Positions 26,972-34,921 of a stretch of DNA of 64,000 nt are shown here, piece by piece. The position numbers were made by a program, and so were the translations under genes. Numbering within the stretch: the first letter of the stretch is position 1; every line of letters begins with the position of its first letter. Where the stretch lies: positions 35,540 to 99,539 of the forward strand of contig NZ_JANKBI010000022.1 in NCBI RefSeq assembly GCF_024622195.1, given 5' to 3'. The notes below the pieces were generated by a model, which was not told the origin of the DNA, did no database searches, and saw nothing but the letters and a program-made list of their open reading frames with translations. This stretch comes from Murimonas intestini. GTDB taxonomy: Bacteria; Bacillota; Clostridia; Lachnospirales; Lachnospiraceae.

Positions 26972-27017
26972 ATCTGTTTTCCTTTCTCAGGGCCGTGCGC
27001 TTTATATAGTGTTATTT

Positions 27018-27062
27018 TATATAATATATTTATATAACTCATTTATATAAATATATTATATA
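27018..27062. promoter_or_regulatory. AT-only 20-bp inverted repeat, probable TetR operator
   Basis: TATATAATATATTTATATAA (27018-27037) is followed after CTCAT by its exact reverse complement (27043-27062). Perfect symmetry over 45 bp is beyond what AT-rich DNA gives by chance. It sits 47 bp upstream of the TetR start and about 117 bp upstream of the lyase start. It could be an operator, a cruciform-prone element or part of overlapping promoters. Confidence 0.6.
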
Positions 27063-27178
27063 TTATTTAGAACTAATGTCAAGCATCTCTTTGATTTATC
27101 TAAAAGGAGTGATAAGTATAAGCAGCCTTTTCCGGGGCACACTATAAATATTACTGATACGTTTCCCTGGGAGGTCTT

Positions 27179-28174
27179 ATGTTTCCTGACAAAATCTATT
27201 ATGAACCCGGCATTCTGGACTACACGCTGGGACAGCAGCTGAAAGAAAAATATAAAGAAAAGCCCTGGATTCCCATCCAGAGCCATAACAATATCGAGGA
27301 ACTACGTTCTAACCCCAATTCCTCATTTCCAGCTATGAAGCAGCACCTCATCATCGGCACAAGGAAGACCCACCGCTATGTACCGAACCAGAAGGTCTCT
27401 GACTTTCTGGTCCCTTACACTTCTTCAGGCTGCACAGCCATGTGCCTGTACTGCTACCTGGTTTGCAATTACAATAAATGCTCTTATCTGAGGCTCTTTG
27501 TGAACCGTGAAGAGATGCTGGATAAAATTATCAGAACCGCCGGTCGCTCCCACAAGGATCTGACCTTTGAGATCGGCAGCAACAGTGACCTGGTACTTGA
27601 AAATACCATTACCGGAAATCTGGAGTGGACCATAACAAACTTTGCCCGTACCCAGAAGGGCCTTCTGACCTTCCCCACAAAATTTGATATGGTCGGGCCT
27701 CTGCTGCCGCTGGAGCACAAAGGCCGCGTTATCTTCAGGATGAGCGTCAATCCCCAGCCCATTATATCAAGCGCTGAGTTTGGCACTGCCAGCTTAAAAA
27801 GACGGATCCACGCCCTTAACCTGATGGCTGACGCAGGCTACCGCACTGGTATTCTGATCGCTCCTATCATCCTGACAGACAATTACCAGGAACTTTACAG
27901 CACACTTCTGGATCAGCTCTCTGACGAACTGTCAGCAAAATCAAGGGAAAATTCCTTTCTGGAGCTCATCCTCATGACTTACAGCTTCGTTCACCGCAAA
28001 ATAAATGAAGAAGCGTTTCCCGCCGCAGCCGACCTGTACGATGCCTCAAAAATGACAGGCCGGGGCATGGGGAAATACTGTTACCGGCCTGAAGTCCGCA
28101 GGGAGGCTGAAGAATGGTTCACAAACGCCATCCATGAAAAGCTGAAGGGAATGAAAATCCTCTATATTTCATAA
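27179..28174 (+). CDS. splB: spore photoproduct lyase family radical SAM enzyme
   Basis: A 331-residue radical SAM protein of the spore photoproduct lyase type, which repairs the thymine dimer (5-thyminyl-5,6-dihydrothymine) formed in UV-irradiated spores. The family cluster motif Cx3Cx2C is C85-C89-C92 in SGCTAMCLYCYL, followed by another Cys in YNKCSYLRLFVN. FEIGSNSDLVLEN and FPTKFDMV are further family blocks. Length matches the known enzymes. GGGAGG precedes the ATG. It is a sign of a spore former. Its TAA overlaps the helicase stop on the other strand by 6 bp. Confidence 0.92.
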   Translation: MFPDKIYYEPGILDYTLGQQLKEKYKEKPWIPIQSHNNIEELRSNPNSSFPAMKQHLIIGTRKTHRYVPNQKVSDFLVPYTSSGCTAMCLYCYLVCNYNKCSYLRLFVNREEMLDKIIRTAGRSHKDLTFEIGSNSDLVLENTITGNLEWTITNFARTQKGLLTFPTKFDMVGPLLPLEHKGRVIFRMSVNPQPIISSAEFGTASLKRRIHALNLMADAGYRTGILIAPIILTDNYQELYSTLLDQLSDELSAKSRENSFLELILMTYSFVHRKINEEAFPAAADLYDASKMTGRGMGKYCYRPEVRREAEEWFTNAIHEKLKGMKILYIS

Positions 28175-31100
28175 TCCAGGTTCGAACAGATCAAACAGGC
28201 TCAGCTGTCCCATATCAGATTTTACCTTCTGCTGTTCTGCATCTTCTCTGACTGCATACTCCTCTGGAATATCAGCAAGAAATACAGAAGTCCCTTCCTG
28301 CGTGAGCAGGATCAGCTCTTCCTTCGCCCTTGTCATGCCCACGTAAAACAACCTGCGCTCTTCCTCCATGTCCGCAGGATGTTTTTCGTTTTCCAGCGGA
28401 ATCGTGCCCTTCTTGACGCCGCACAGCAGAACGGCGGGAAATTCCAGCCCCTTGGAGCCGTGGAGAGTCATGAGTGTCACAGCATCAGAGTCGTAATGCC
28501 TTCCCTGGCAGCGCTTCAGATCTCCCTCCTGGGCAAAGGACAGATCCTCCAGAAATTCTCCCATATTCTTATAGAACACAGACATGCCGGCCAGCTTGCC
28601 AAGGGCCTTATCCTCTGAAAGATCCATATCTTCCATCCAGGCTTCCAGGATCTTCTGAGGCTTACCTTTCTTCAGCTGCAGACTGTATTTTTCTTCCATA
28701 GTGCTGTATATACTGTCAGATATCTCATTTTCCCCCAGTCCCCACATCAGTTTGAGGGCTGTTTTCTTTGCCAGTATGTCTCCCTTATCTGCGATCGACC
28801 TGAAGAAGCTCACAGTCCCCCTGACTGTCTTCTCACTCAGGAAATCATCCCTTCCCGCGACTACATAGGGTATCCCCTCTCTCTGAAGACATTTTTCCAG
28901 CAGTTCTGCCTGATGATGTGTCCTGTAGAGCAGCGCAATGTCTGAAAAGCTTCTTACCTTTCCATCCCGCCTGTTCTCCTTTTCCATATGGCTCTGGGTA
29001 TCCAGCATATCAATACCGCCTATCAGCCTGTTGATTTCCTTTGCAGCAAAAATAGCTTCTGAGAGGTCACTTTTGGCTTTAATGATCCTGACAGGATCTC
29101 CCCCGGTACAGAATGGCTCCAATACTCTCTCTTTGCCTGGATTTACAGAAATGACAGCCAAGGCGCTGTGTATGATCGGCGGAGCAGAACGGTAATTTTT
29201 CCTGAGACTGACCGACACTAAATTTTCATAATCCTCCGACAGCCTTTCAAAACATTTAGAATCTGATCCCCTGAACCCATAGATAGACTGGTCAGGATCT
29301 CCAATCACAAAAAGCTCTCTGCCTCCCCTGTTCCATTCCCTTATCAGCTCATACTGGATAGGATTCACGTCCTGAAATTCGTCTACAAGCAGGTATGAAA
29401 ATCCCCTGTGCTTTTTCTTGTCTTTTGCATTTTCCTTCATTATCCTTATCGTCTCTGTGAGCAGGTCATCAAAATCCAGGATATTCTGCTCCCTCAGCTT
29501 CCTTTGGTAGCAATTAAATGCGGCATCTATATCTGCCTCTGCCTGCGGATTATATTCCATCTTTTTTAATGATACAAGCCCCAGAAATTTCTTCGGAGTG
29601 AGCTTCAGCCCGCATTCCTTTATGGCCTCCTCAGCCAGTTCCAGAGCCTCCATCTCATCTGCCAGCTTAAAATCCAGCCCCTGGTTTTTCAGGAATTCGC
29701 TGCATATAGAGTGGAAAGTACCGATATTCATCGCCCTTGACGCCCTCTTGCTGCCCATGGCCTCATTCAGCCTGTCCTTCATTTCCTGGGAGGCCTTTTT
29801 TGTAAATGTCACTGCTGTTATTTCTGAAGGGCTTACTCCCCTCTCCTTCAGCAGGTAGAGCAGTCTTGTGATCAATGTCTTTGTCTTTCCAGTCCCCGGA
29901 CCTGCAATTACAGCAACAGCGCTGGCAGCAGTCACAACTGCCGTCCTCTGCTCCTCATTCAGGGGATCCAGAAGGCCGCATTCCACTCTGGCTCCTGCTG
30001 TCTGGGAAATCTCCTGTACCTCCGGCTCCGCTGCTTTCTCTGTCCGCCGCAGCCTGCGTTCTTCTTCCTCCTGTTCTCTTTTACATATATTGTCAGGGAT
30101 CTTTTCTTCTGACGCAGCCGCCTCCTGCTGCATATCCGGGAAAAGAGAGAGCTGTCCCTCCAGCCCATCGATCTCAGTCTGCTTAAAAAGCCTGACTTTC
30201 CCATACTCGCCGTCAAAACCGGGAGACAGCAGAACCTTCCCCTCCCTCAGTCTTCGCACACCCTCAGATACAAGATATCCTGATGCATGGCGGATATCCT
30301 CTATCGGAGCTTCCCGCAATATATAAAACTCCGGCCCCAGCTTGCGGAGTATCTCCATATACTGCTGTGTGACCTTTACACTGGCAGACGGACGCCCTGT
30401 AGATGCCGCTATCACCTCCGGCAGCGGCACTATGCTCTCATAGGGCCTGGCGCCGTCAGGCACAAAACCTTCTGCCCTGTCCGAGAGCGCATCGATCCGG
30501 TGTGAGACGCCGATTGTAATCTTCCTGCCGCACACGGGGCATATTCCCCCATATGCTTCTGCCTCCTGCGGGCTCAGGCACAGATGGCATTTCCTGTGCC
30601 CGTCAAAATGGTATTTACCCTCCTCAGGAAAAAATTCAATAGTCCCGGCAAGCCCCATTCCTTCCTGGACTGCCCTGTACAATCCCTCATAAGACAGCGG
30701 GATATCCAGCAGATTTGCCTCTCTTCCCAGCTTTGCGGGAGAATGGGCATCTGAATTGGACACAAGATTATATCCATCAAGTGCAGACAGCCTCCAGTTC
30801 ATGGCAGGGTCTGAGGACAGCCCTGTCTCCATGGCATGTATATAAGGCGTCAGATCCTCAAAACACTCTTCCACAGTATCAAAACCCGAGAAAGCGCCAA
30901 AGAGGGAAAAATGAGGAGTCCAGATGTGGGCCGGTATAAAGATTACCCTGGGGCACAGCTCAAGCGTGATTTCCAGAAGATCCCGGCAGTCCAGCCCCAG
31001 TATGGGGCGGCCGTCCGAGTGGATATTCCCGATGGTCTCCAGCTTTTTTGACAGCTTCTGGGCATCCTCAAGGCCCGGCAGCAGTATCAGACTGTGCACC

Positions 31101-31405
31101 TTGCGGACTTTTCCGTTCTTTTTGTAAATCGAACTTATTTCTCCTGAAATTACAAACCTGGGCTGCATACAGCTGCCTGCCAAATTATCTTCTATTCTGT
31201 ATTCTTTTTTTAATGTGTAAAGGCCTTCCTCCGCCTCCTCCAGCTTTTCATTTAGTTCTTCTCTCCAGGCCGGATGCGTAAAATCACCCGTACCCAGGAT
31301 ATTTATTCCCTTTCTCCTGGCCCACAGATCAAGATGTTCCGGTGTGCATTCCCTGCTGGTGGCCCTGGAATAACTGGAATGGATATGTAAATCTGCTATG
31401 TACAT
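28169..31405 (-). CDS. EndoQ-like PHP nuclease fused to UvrD/Rep-family helicase
   Basis: A 1078-residue fusion. Residues 1 to about 380 match the PHP-type endonuclease Q/TIGR00375 family: ADLHIHSSYS, GTGDFTHP, IFIPAHIWTP and SNSDAHSP carry metal-binding His and Asp, and a four-Cys zinc element follows (CHLCLSPQEAEAYGGICPVCG). After a Glu-rich linker, about residue 480 onward is a superfamily 1A helicase: Walker A AGPGTGKT, FTKKASQEMKDR, DEFQDVN (Walker B), GDPDQSIYGFRG and the C-terminal TLHGSKGLEFPAV and RRLFYVGMTRA. EndoQ in archaea nicks DNA 5' of deaminated bases; the fused helicase would unwind from the nick. The role in base repair is inference. It is divergent from the MATE gene. Confidence 0.88.
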   Translation of the reverse strand: MYIADLHIHSSYSRATSRECTPEHLDLWARRKGINILGTGDFTHPAWREELNEKLEEAEEGLYTLKKEYRIEDNLAGSCMQPRFVISGEISSIYKKNGKVRKVHSLILLPGLEDAQKLSKKLETIGNIHSDGRPILGLDCRDLLEITLELCPRVIFIPAHIWTPHFSLFGAFSGFDTVEECFEDLTPYIHAMETGLSSDPAMNWRLSALDGYNLVSNSDAHSPAKLGREANLLDIPLSYEGLYRAVQEGMGLAGTIEFFPEEGKYHFDGHRKCHLCLSPQEAEAYGGICPVCGRKITIGVSHRIDALSDRAEGFVPDGARPYESIVPLPEVIAASTGRPSASVKVTQQYMEILRKLGPEFYILREAPIEDIRHASGYLVSEGVRRLREGKVLLSPGFDGEYGKVRLFKQTEIDGLEGQLSLFPDMQQEAAASEEKIPDNICKREQEEEERRLRRTEKAAEPEVQEISQTAGARVECGLLDPLNEEQRTAVVTAASAVAVIAGPGTGKTKTLITRLLYLLKERGVSPSEITAVTFTKKASQEMKDRLNEAMGSKRASRAMNIGTFHSICSEFLKNQGLDFKLADEMEALELAEEAIKECGLKLTPKKFLGLVSLKKMEYNPQAEADIDAAFNCYQRKLREQNILDFDDLLTETIRIMKENAKDKKKHRGFSYLLVDEFQDVNPIQYELIREWNRGGRELFVIGDPDQSIYGFRGSDSKCFERLSEDYENLVSVSLRKNYRSAPPIIHSALAVISVNPGKERVLEPFCTGGDPVRIIKAKSDLSEAIFAAKEINRLIGGIDMLDTQSHMEKENRRDGKVRSFSDIALLYRTHHQAELLEKCLQREGIPYVVAGRDDFLSEKTVRGTVSFFRSIADKGDILAKKTALKLMWGLGENEISDSIYSTMEEKYSLQLKKGKPQKILEAWMEDMDLSEDKALGKLAGMSVFYKNMGEFLEDLSFAQEGDLKRCQGRHYDSDAVTLMTLHGSKGLEFPAVLLCGVKKGTIPLENEKHPADMEEERRLFYVGMTRAKEELILLTQEGTSVFLADIPEEYAVREDAEQQKVKSDMGQLSLFDLFEPGL

Positions 31406-31553
31406 TTTACACCTGCTCTCCTCTTTCTATTTTTTATATACTTAATGCCTCTTTCATTTATTTTCCAGCTGTAGTAGAATGTATCAGGGAAGATGCTGTT
31501 TATGATTTAAGCAGAATCCCCTCAGAAAATTATTTAATGGGAGAGATCACATC

Positions 31554-32903
31554 ATGAGTAACACACAGAGCAAGACCTTAATGACAGAGGGAAGTATATG
31601 GAAAAAGATCATAGCCTTTGCCATACCGCTGTTTCTCGGCAACCTTTTTCAGCAGCTCTACAATACAGCCGATTCGCTGATAGTAGGAAACTTCCTTGGC
31701 AGCAATGCCCTGGCAGCCGTCAGTTCCTCGGGAAATCTTATCTTCCTCATGGTAGGTTTTTTTAACGGGATCGCCATGGGCGCCGGCGTAGTCATCGCCC
31801 GGTATTATGGCGCCAGAGATATTGACCGCGTGCAGAAGGCTTTGCATACCACTATTGCTTTTGGTATCACAGCCGGTATCCTTCTTACTGTCATAGGTGT
31901 TGTCATGGCTCCCATCATACTTGTGTGGATGGGAACACCGGAGGATGTTCTTCCTAATTCTGTCGTCTATTTCAGGATATATTTCTGCGGCTCCATCGCC
32001 TTTGTCCTTTACAATATATTCGTGGGGATACTCCAGTCTGTGGGTGACAGCAGAAGGCCGCTCATGTATCTGATCATATCATCCGCAGTCAACGTGGTAC
32101 TGGACCTTTTACTTGTAGCAGTATTCCGCTTTGGTGTAGGTGCTGCCGCCCTGGCTACCATCATATCCCAGTTTGTGAGCGCTCTCCTCTGTTTCAGGCA
32201 TCTGCTCAGGGCACCTGAAGACTACAGGGTATCTATTAAAAAGATACGTTTCCATATCCCGCTGCTCCGCCAGATCATCTCAAATGGTCTTCCGGCAGGC
32301 ATACAGAACTCTATCATTGCGTTTGCAAATGTGGTTGTCCAGTCAAATATCAACAGCTTTGGCAAAATGGCCGTGGCCGGCTGCGGAGCCTACTCTAAAA
32401 TAGAGGGATTCGGATTTCTGCCGATCACCTGCTTTGCTCTGTCCCTGACTACCTTTGTCAGCCAGAACCTGGGAGCGAAACAGTATGAAAGGGCGAAAAA
32501 AGGGGCCCGCTTCGGTATCCTCTGTTCAATCATCATGGCAGAGCTGGTGGGCATTATCATCAATGTATTTGCCCCTGCCCTGATCGCCGCATTTAATAAT
32601 GACCCACAGGTGGTGGCCTTTGGAACAGCCCAGGCCCGTACAGTCACCCTGTTTTACTTCCTGCTGGCCTTTTCCCACTGCATCGCAGGCATACTGCGCG
32701 GGGCCGGAAAATCCACGGTTCCCATGCTTGTCATGCTGTGCTGCTGGTGTGTGATCCGCGTTACATACATAACAGTCATCGTACACTTCATACCTGTAAT
32801 CAACGTCATCTTCTGGGCATACCCATTGACATGGACCTTAAGTTCCATTGTCTTTCTGATCTATTTCCTGAAGGCTGACTGGGTACATGGCTTTGAGCAT
32901 TGA
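31554..32903 (+). CDS. MATE family efflux transporter
   Basis: A 449-residue inner-membrane pump with about twelve hydrophobic segments. The N-terminus carries the MATE pattern FAIPLFLGNLFQQLYNTADSLIVG, then GFFNGIAMGAGVVIARYYGA, and the second half repeats it (SNGLPAGIQNSIIAFANVVVQ and ALSLTTFVSQNLGAKQYERAKKG). MATE proteins expel organic cations or drugs in exchange for Na+ or H+; the substrate is unknown. GGGAGA precedes the ATG. A GC-rich hairpin follows at 32921-32944. Confidence 0.93.
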   Translation: MSNTQSKTLMTEGSIWKKIIAFAIPLFLGNLFQQLYNTADSLIVGNFLGSNALAAVSSSGNLIFLMVGFFNGIAMGAGVVIARYYGARDIDRVQKALHTTIAFGITAGILLTVIGVVMAPIILVWMGTPEDVLPNSVVYFRIYFCGSIAFVLYNIFVGILQSVGDSRRPLMYLIISSAVNVVLDLLLVAVFRFGVGAAALATIISQFVSALLCFRHLLRAPEDYRVSIKKIRFHIPLLRQIISNGLPAGIQNSIIAFANVVVQSNINSFGKMAVAGCGAYSKIEGFGFLPITCFALSLTTFVSQNLGAKQYERAKKGARFGILCSIIMAELVGIIINVFAPALIAAFNNDPQVVAFGTAQARTVTLFYFLLAFSHCIAGILRGAGKSTVPMLVMLCCWCVIRVTYITVIVHFIPVINVIFWAYPLTWTLSSIVFLIYFLKADWVHGFEH

Positions 32904-32920
32904 TCCCTTTGTTCAGAACA

Positions 32921-32944
32921 GGCCGGCGGCATTATGCCCCGGCC
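32921..32944. terminator. GC-rich hairpin between convergent MATE and Bcp genes
   Basis: GGCCGGCGGCAT and ATGCCCCGGCC pair over about eleven positions with one bulged base. It starts in the 28-bp gap after the MATE stop and runs into the last codons of the peroxiredoxin gene on the other strand. A U-run is missing, so efficiency is uncertain. Confidence 0.45.
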
Positions 32945-33393
32945 ATACTTTCAAGCATCTGGCCCGCGTTCTCAGCCGGCTTCACCTTCGTGAATGCTTT
33001 CTCGATCATTCCATTTTCATCAATCAGATATGTGGTCCTCACCACACCCATTACCTTTTTACCATACATATTCTTCTCCTTCCACACATCATAGGCCTGT
33101 ACAGCCTCCAGCTGCGTATCGGACAGGAGTATAAACGGAAGTCCGTATTTCTCTGCAAATTTCTTGTGGGATGCCACTGTATCCTTGCTTATCCCGATCA
33201 CTACAGCATTCTTCTCCGTAAAATCAGGATAATGTTCTGCAAATGCGCAGGCCTGTTTTGTACATCCTGCTGTATTGTCCTTGCTGTAAAAATACAGCAC
33301 CACTTTTTTGCCTCTGAAATCCTTTAAGGATACCTCACGGCCCTCCTGGTCCTGCAATGTAAATTCCGGGGCCTTGTTCCCTGTCTCCAGCAT
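32932..33393 (-). CDS. bcp: thiol peroxidase, Bcp/PrxQ type peroxiredoxin
   Basis: A 153-residue peroxiredoxin that reduces peroxides with thioredoxin as electron donor. The N-terminal KAPEFTLQDQEGREVSLKDFRGKKVVLYFYSKDNTAGCTKQAC segment pattern places the peroxidatic Cys at C44 and a resolving Cys at C49, as in atypical two-Cys Bcp enzymes. The C-terminal YLIDENGMIEKAFTKVKPAENA is normal for the family. Length is typical and there is no export signal. It stands between a convergent MATE pump and a REP-like repeat, so it is probably transcribed alone. Confidence 0.93.
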   Translation of the reverse strand: MLETGNKAPEFTLQDQEGREVSLKDFRGKKVVLYFYSKDNTAGCTKQACAFAEHYPDFTEKNAVVIGISKDTVASHKKFAEKYGLPFILLSDTQLEAVQAYDVWKEKNMYGKKVMGVVRTTYLIDENGMIEKAFTKVKPAENAGQMLESMAGA

Positions 33394-33421
33394 ATCACTA
33401 CCTCTTTTCTATTTTTATACT

Positions 33422-33478
33422 CTTGGATCATTTACCTGCGGTCTGTGCAGTAAATGCACAGACCTGCCAAATAGTCAC
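33422..33478. repeat. REP-like palindromic repeat, copy 1
   Basis: The core GGTCTGTGCAG-TAA-ATGCACAGACC (33440-33464) is a near-perfect hairpin. It is flanked by CTTGGATCATTTACCTGC and TGCCAAATAGTCAC, which are also shared with the copy at 60404. It lies between the bcp start and the diguanylate cyclase stop, overlapping the latter's last bases. It lacks a U-run. Confidence 0.8.
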
Positions 33479-34914
33479 TTCTTTATACAATATCTGTTTT
33501 TTCCCTGTCTCTTTGCGCAGTAGAGTGCTTCATCCGCACGCTTTACTATCAGGTCGTAGTTCTTCTCTCCCATCCCCCGCAGAGCTATTCCCAAGCACAC
33601 ATGGATAAGCTTTGTCCCGCGGAAAGCTGCCAGTATATCTTCGGCGAGAGCCTCTATCTCCTCCTGCGTCCTGGCACTGTTCACCCATACGCAGAACTCA
33701 TCGCCCCCATATCTGCACACAATATCGTTGCGCTTTATGCAGCGCTTCAGGATCTCTCCTGCCTCTATCAGCACCCTGTCTCCTCTGTCATGACCATATG
33801 TGTCGTTGATCTTCTTGAAATCATCAATATCCATAAAGATACAGGCATAGTTCCCTTTCTCATACCCTTTGCGCAGCTTCTGCTCAACAAGCTTTCTGGC
33901 TGCCTCCCTTGTCAGGACACCTGTGAGGGCGTCCGTGCTCACCACCTGCATCTCCTTTCTGCGCTGCCCGACCACATAAACAGTCAGTACAGCTATTACA
34001 GCCAGCATAATGATCGTCCCTATCAGAGATGCCGCTGAGAGAAAACGTATTTCATCAATCGTTGTCTCATAACTGTCTGTAACCACCAGTGACAATATGG
34101 TCCAGTCCTTTATATCAGCAGGCGCATAGTAGATCAGACGCATCTTATTGTTATTATAATACACGGCATACCCGGAACGCCCCTCTTTCACATCCTCTTT
34201 CAGCTTTTCCAGGACTCCCTCTTCCTTATAATCCATCTTTGCCAGCATATCATACACAGTATCGAAGCTTTCCATCCCGGGATAGGAGGCAGTAACTTCC
34301 CCGCTCTTGTCAAACACAAGATTAGCGCCTGACTCACTCATCTTCGAATCATTAATATACTCACCAAGCTCCAGGGTTGTATATTCCAGACAGACTGCAC
34401 CTATGATCTCGTCATTGCGGATGATCGGCACTGCCATAACCACACCGTCCTGATTGCCGAAATCATTTTTCAGGACCTGTGAGACGACACGCTCCCCCAT
34501 CATTACACGCTGGTAATAATCCTTGCCTGATACATCAACTGTATTGCCGGCAGCAAAGTACAGGGTACCATTTGCATCAGCTATTCCAAACTGAAATTTC
34601 TCATTTTTATATCTGTCGATTATCTGTCTCCAGTTTTCATCTCCCGAACCATCAGGCATATCACAGAATGCCGCAATAATATCAAGCCATTCTATTTTGG
34701 CCTTTATCCTGCCGCTTAAATAAGATTCTGCCCTCTCATTCTCTTTTTTCAGGTCGCTGTACGTCTGCTGCATGAGGCTTGACTGTACTTCATTATAATA
34801 ATACATATTCAGCCAGATACAGCCTGCGATCATCAGTATGATCACCGCACAGACTGATAATACCTTTTTGGAATAACGTCTCTTTGCAACAGTATTTCCC
34901 TCTGTCTTATCCAT
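33475..34914 (-). CDS. membrane diguanylate cyclase with Cache-like sensor
   Basis: A 479-residue membrane enzyme making c-di-GMP. A short basic N-terminus is followed by a membrane segment (VCAVIILMIAGCIWLNMYYY), a 250-residue extracellular Cache-like sensor, a second membrane segment (SLIGTIIMLAVIAVLTVYVV) and the GGDEF domain with MDIDDFKKINDTYGHDRGD and the active loop RYGGDEF. The inhibitory I-site (RxxD, five residues before GGDEF) reads KRND, with Lys for the first Arg, so product inhibition may be weakened. No EAL or HD-GYP domain follows. The ATG at 34914 was preferred; a GTG six bases upstream is possible. It comes 7 bp after the SulP stop and is probably co-transcribed. Confidence 0.9.
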   Translation of the reverse strand: MDKTEGNTVAKRRYSKKVLSVCAVIILMIAGCIWLNMYYYNEVQSSLMQQTYSDLKKENERAESYLSGRIKAKIEWLDIIAAFCDMPDGSGDENWRQIIDRYKNEKFQFGIADANGTLYFAAGNTVDVSGKDYYQRVMMGERVVSQVLKNDFGNQDGVVMAVPIIRNDEIIGAVCLEYTTLELGEYINDSKMSESGANLVFDKSGEVTASYPGMESFDTVYDMLAKMDYKEEGVLEKLKEDVKEGRSGYAVYYNNNKMRLIYYAPADIKDWTILSLVVTDSYETTIDEIRFLSAASLIGTIIMLAVIAVLTVYVVGQRRKEMQVVSTDALTGVLTREAARKLVEQKLRKGYEKGNYACIFMDIDDFKKINDTYGHDRGDRVLIEAGEILKRCIKRNDIVCRYGGDEFCVWVNSARTQEEIEALAEDILAAFRGTKLIHVCLGIALRGMGEKNYDLIVKRADEALYCAKRQGKNRYCIKK

Positions 34915-34921
34915 AAGCACC

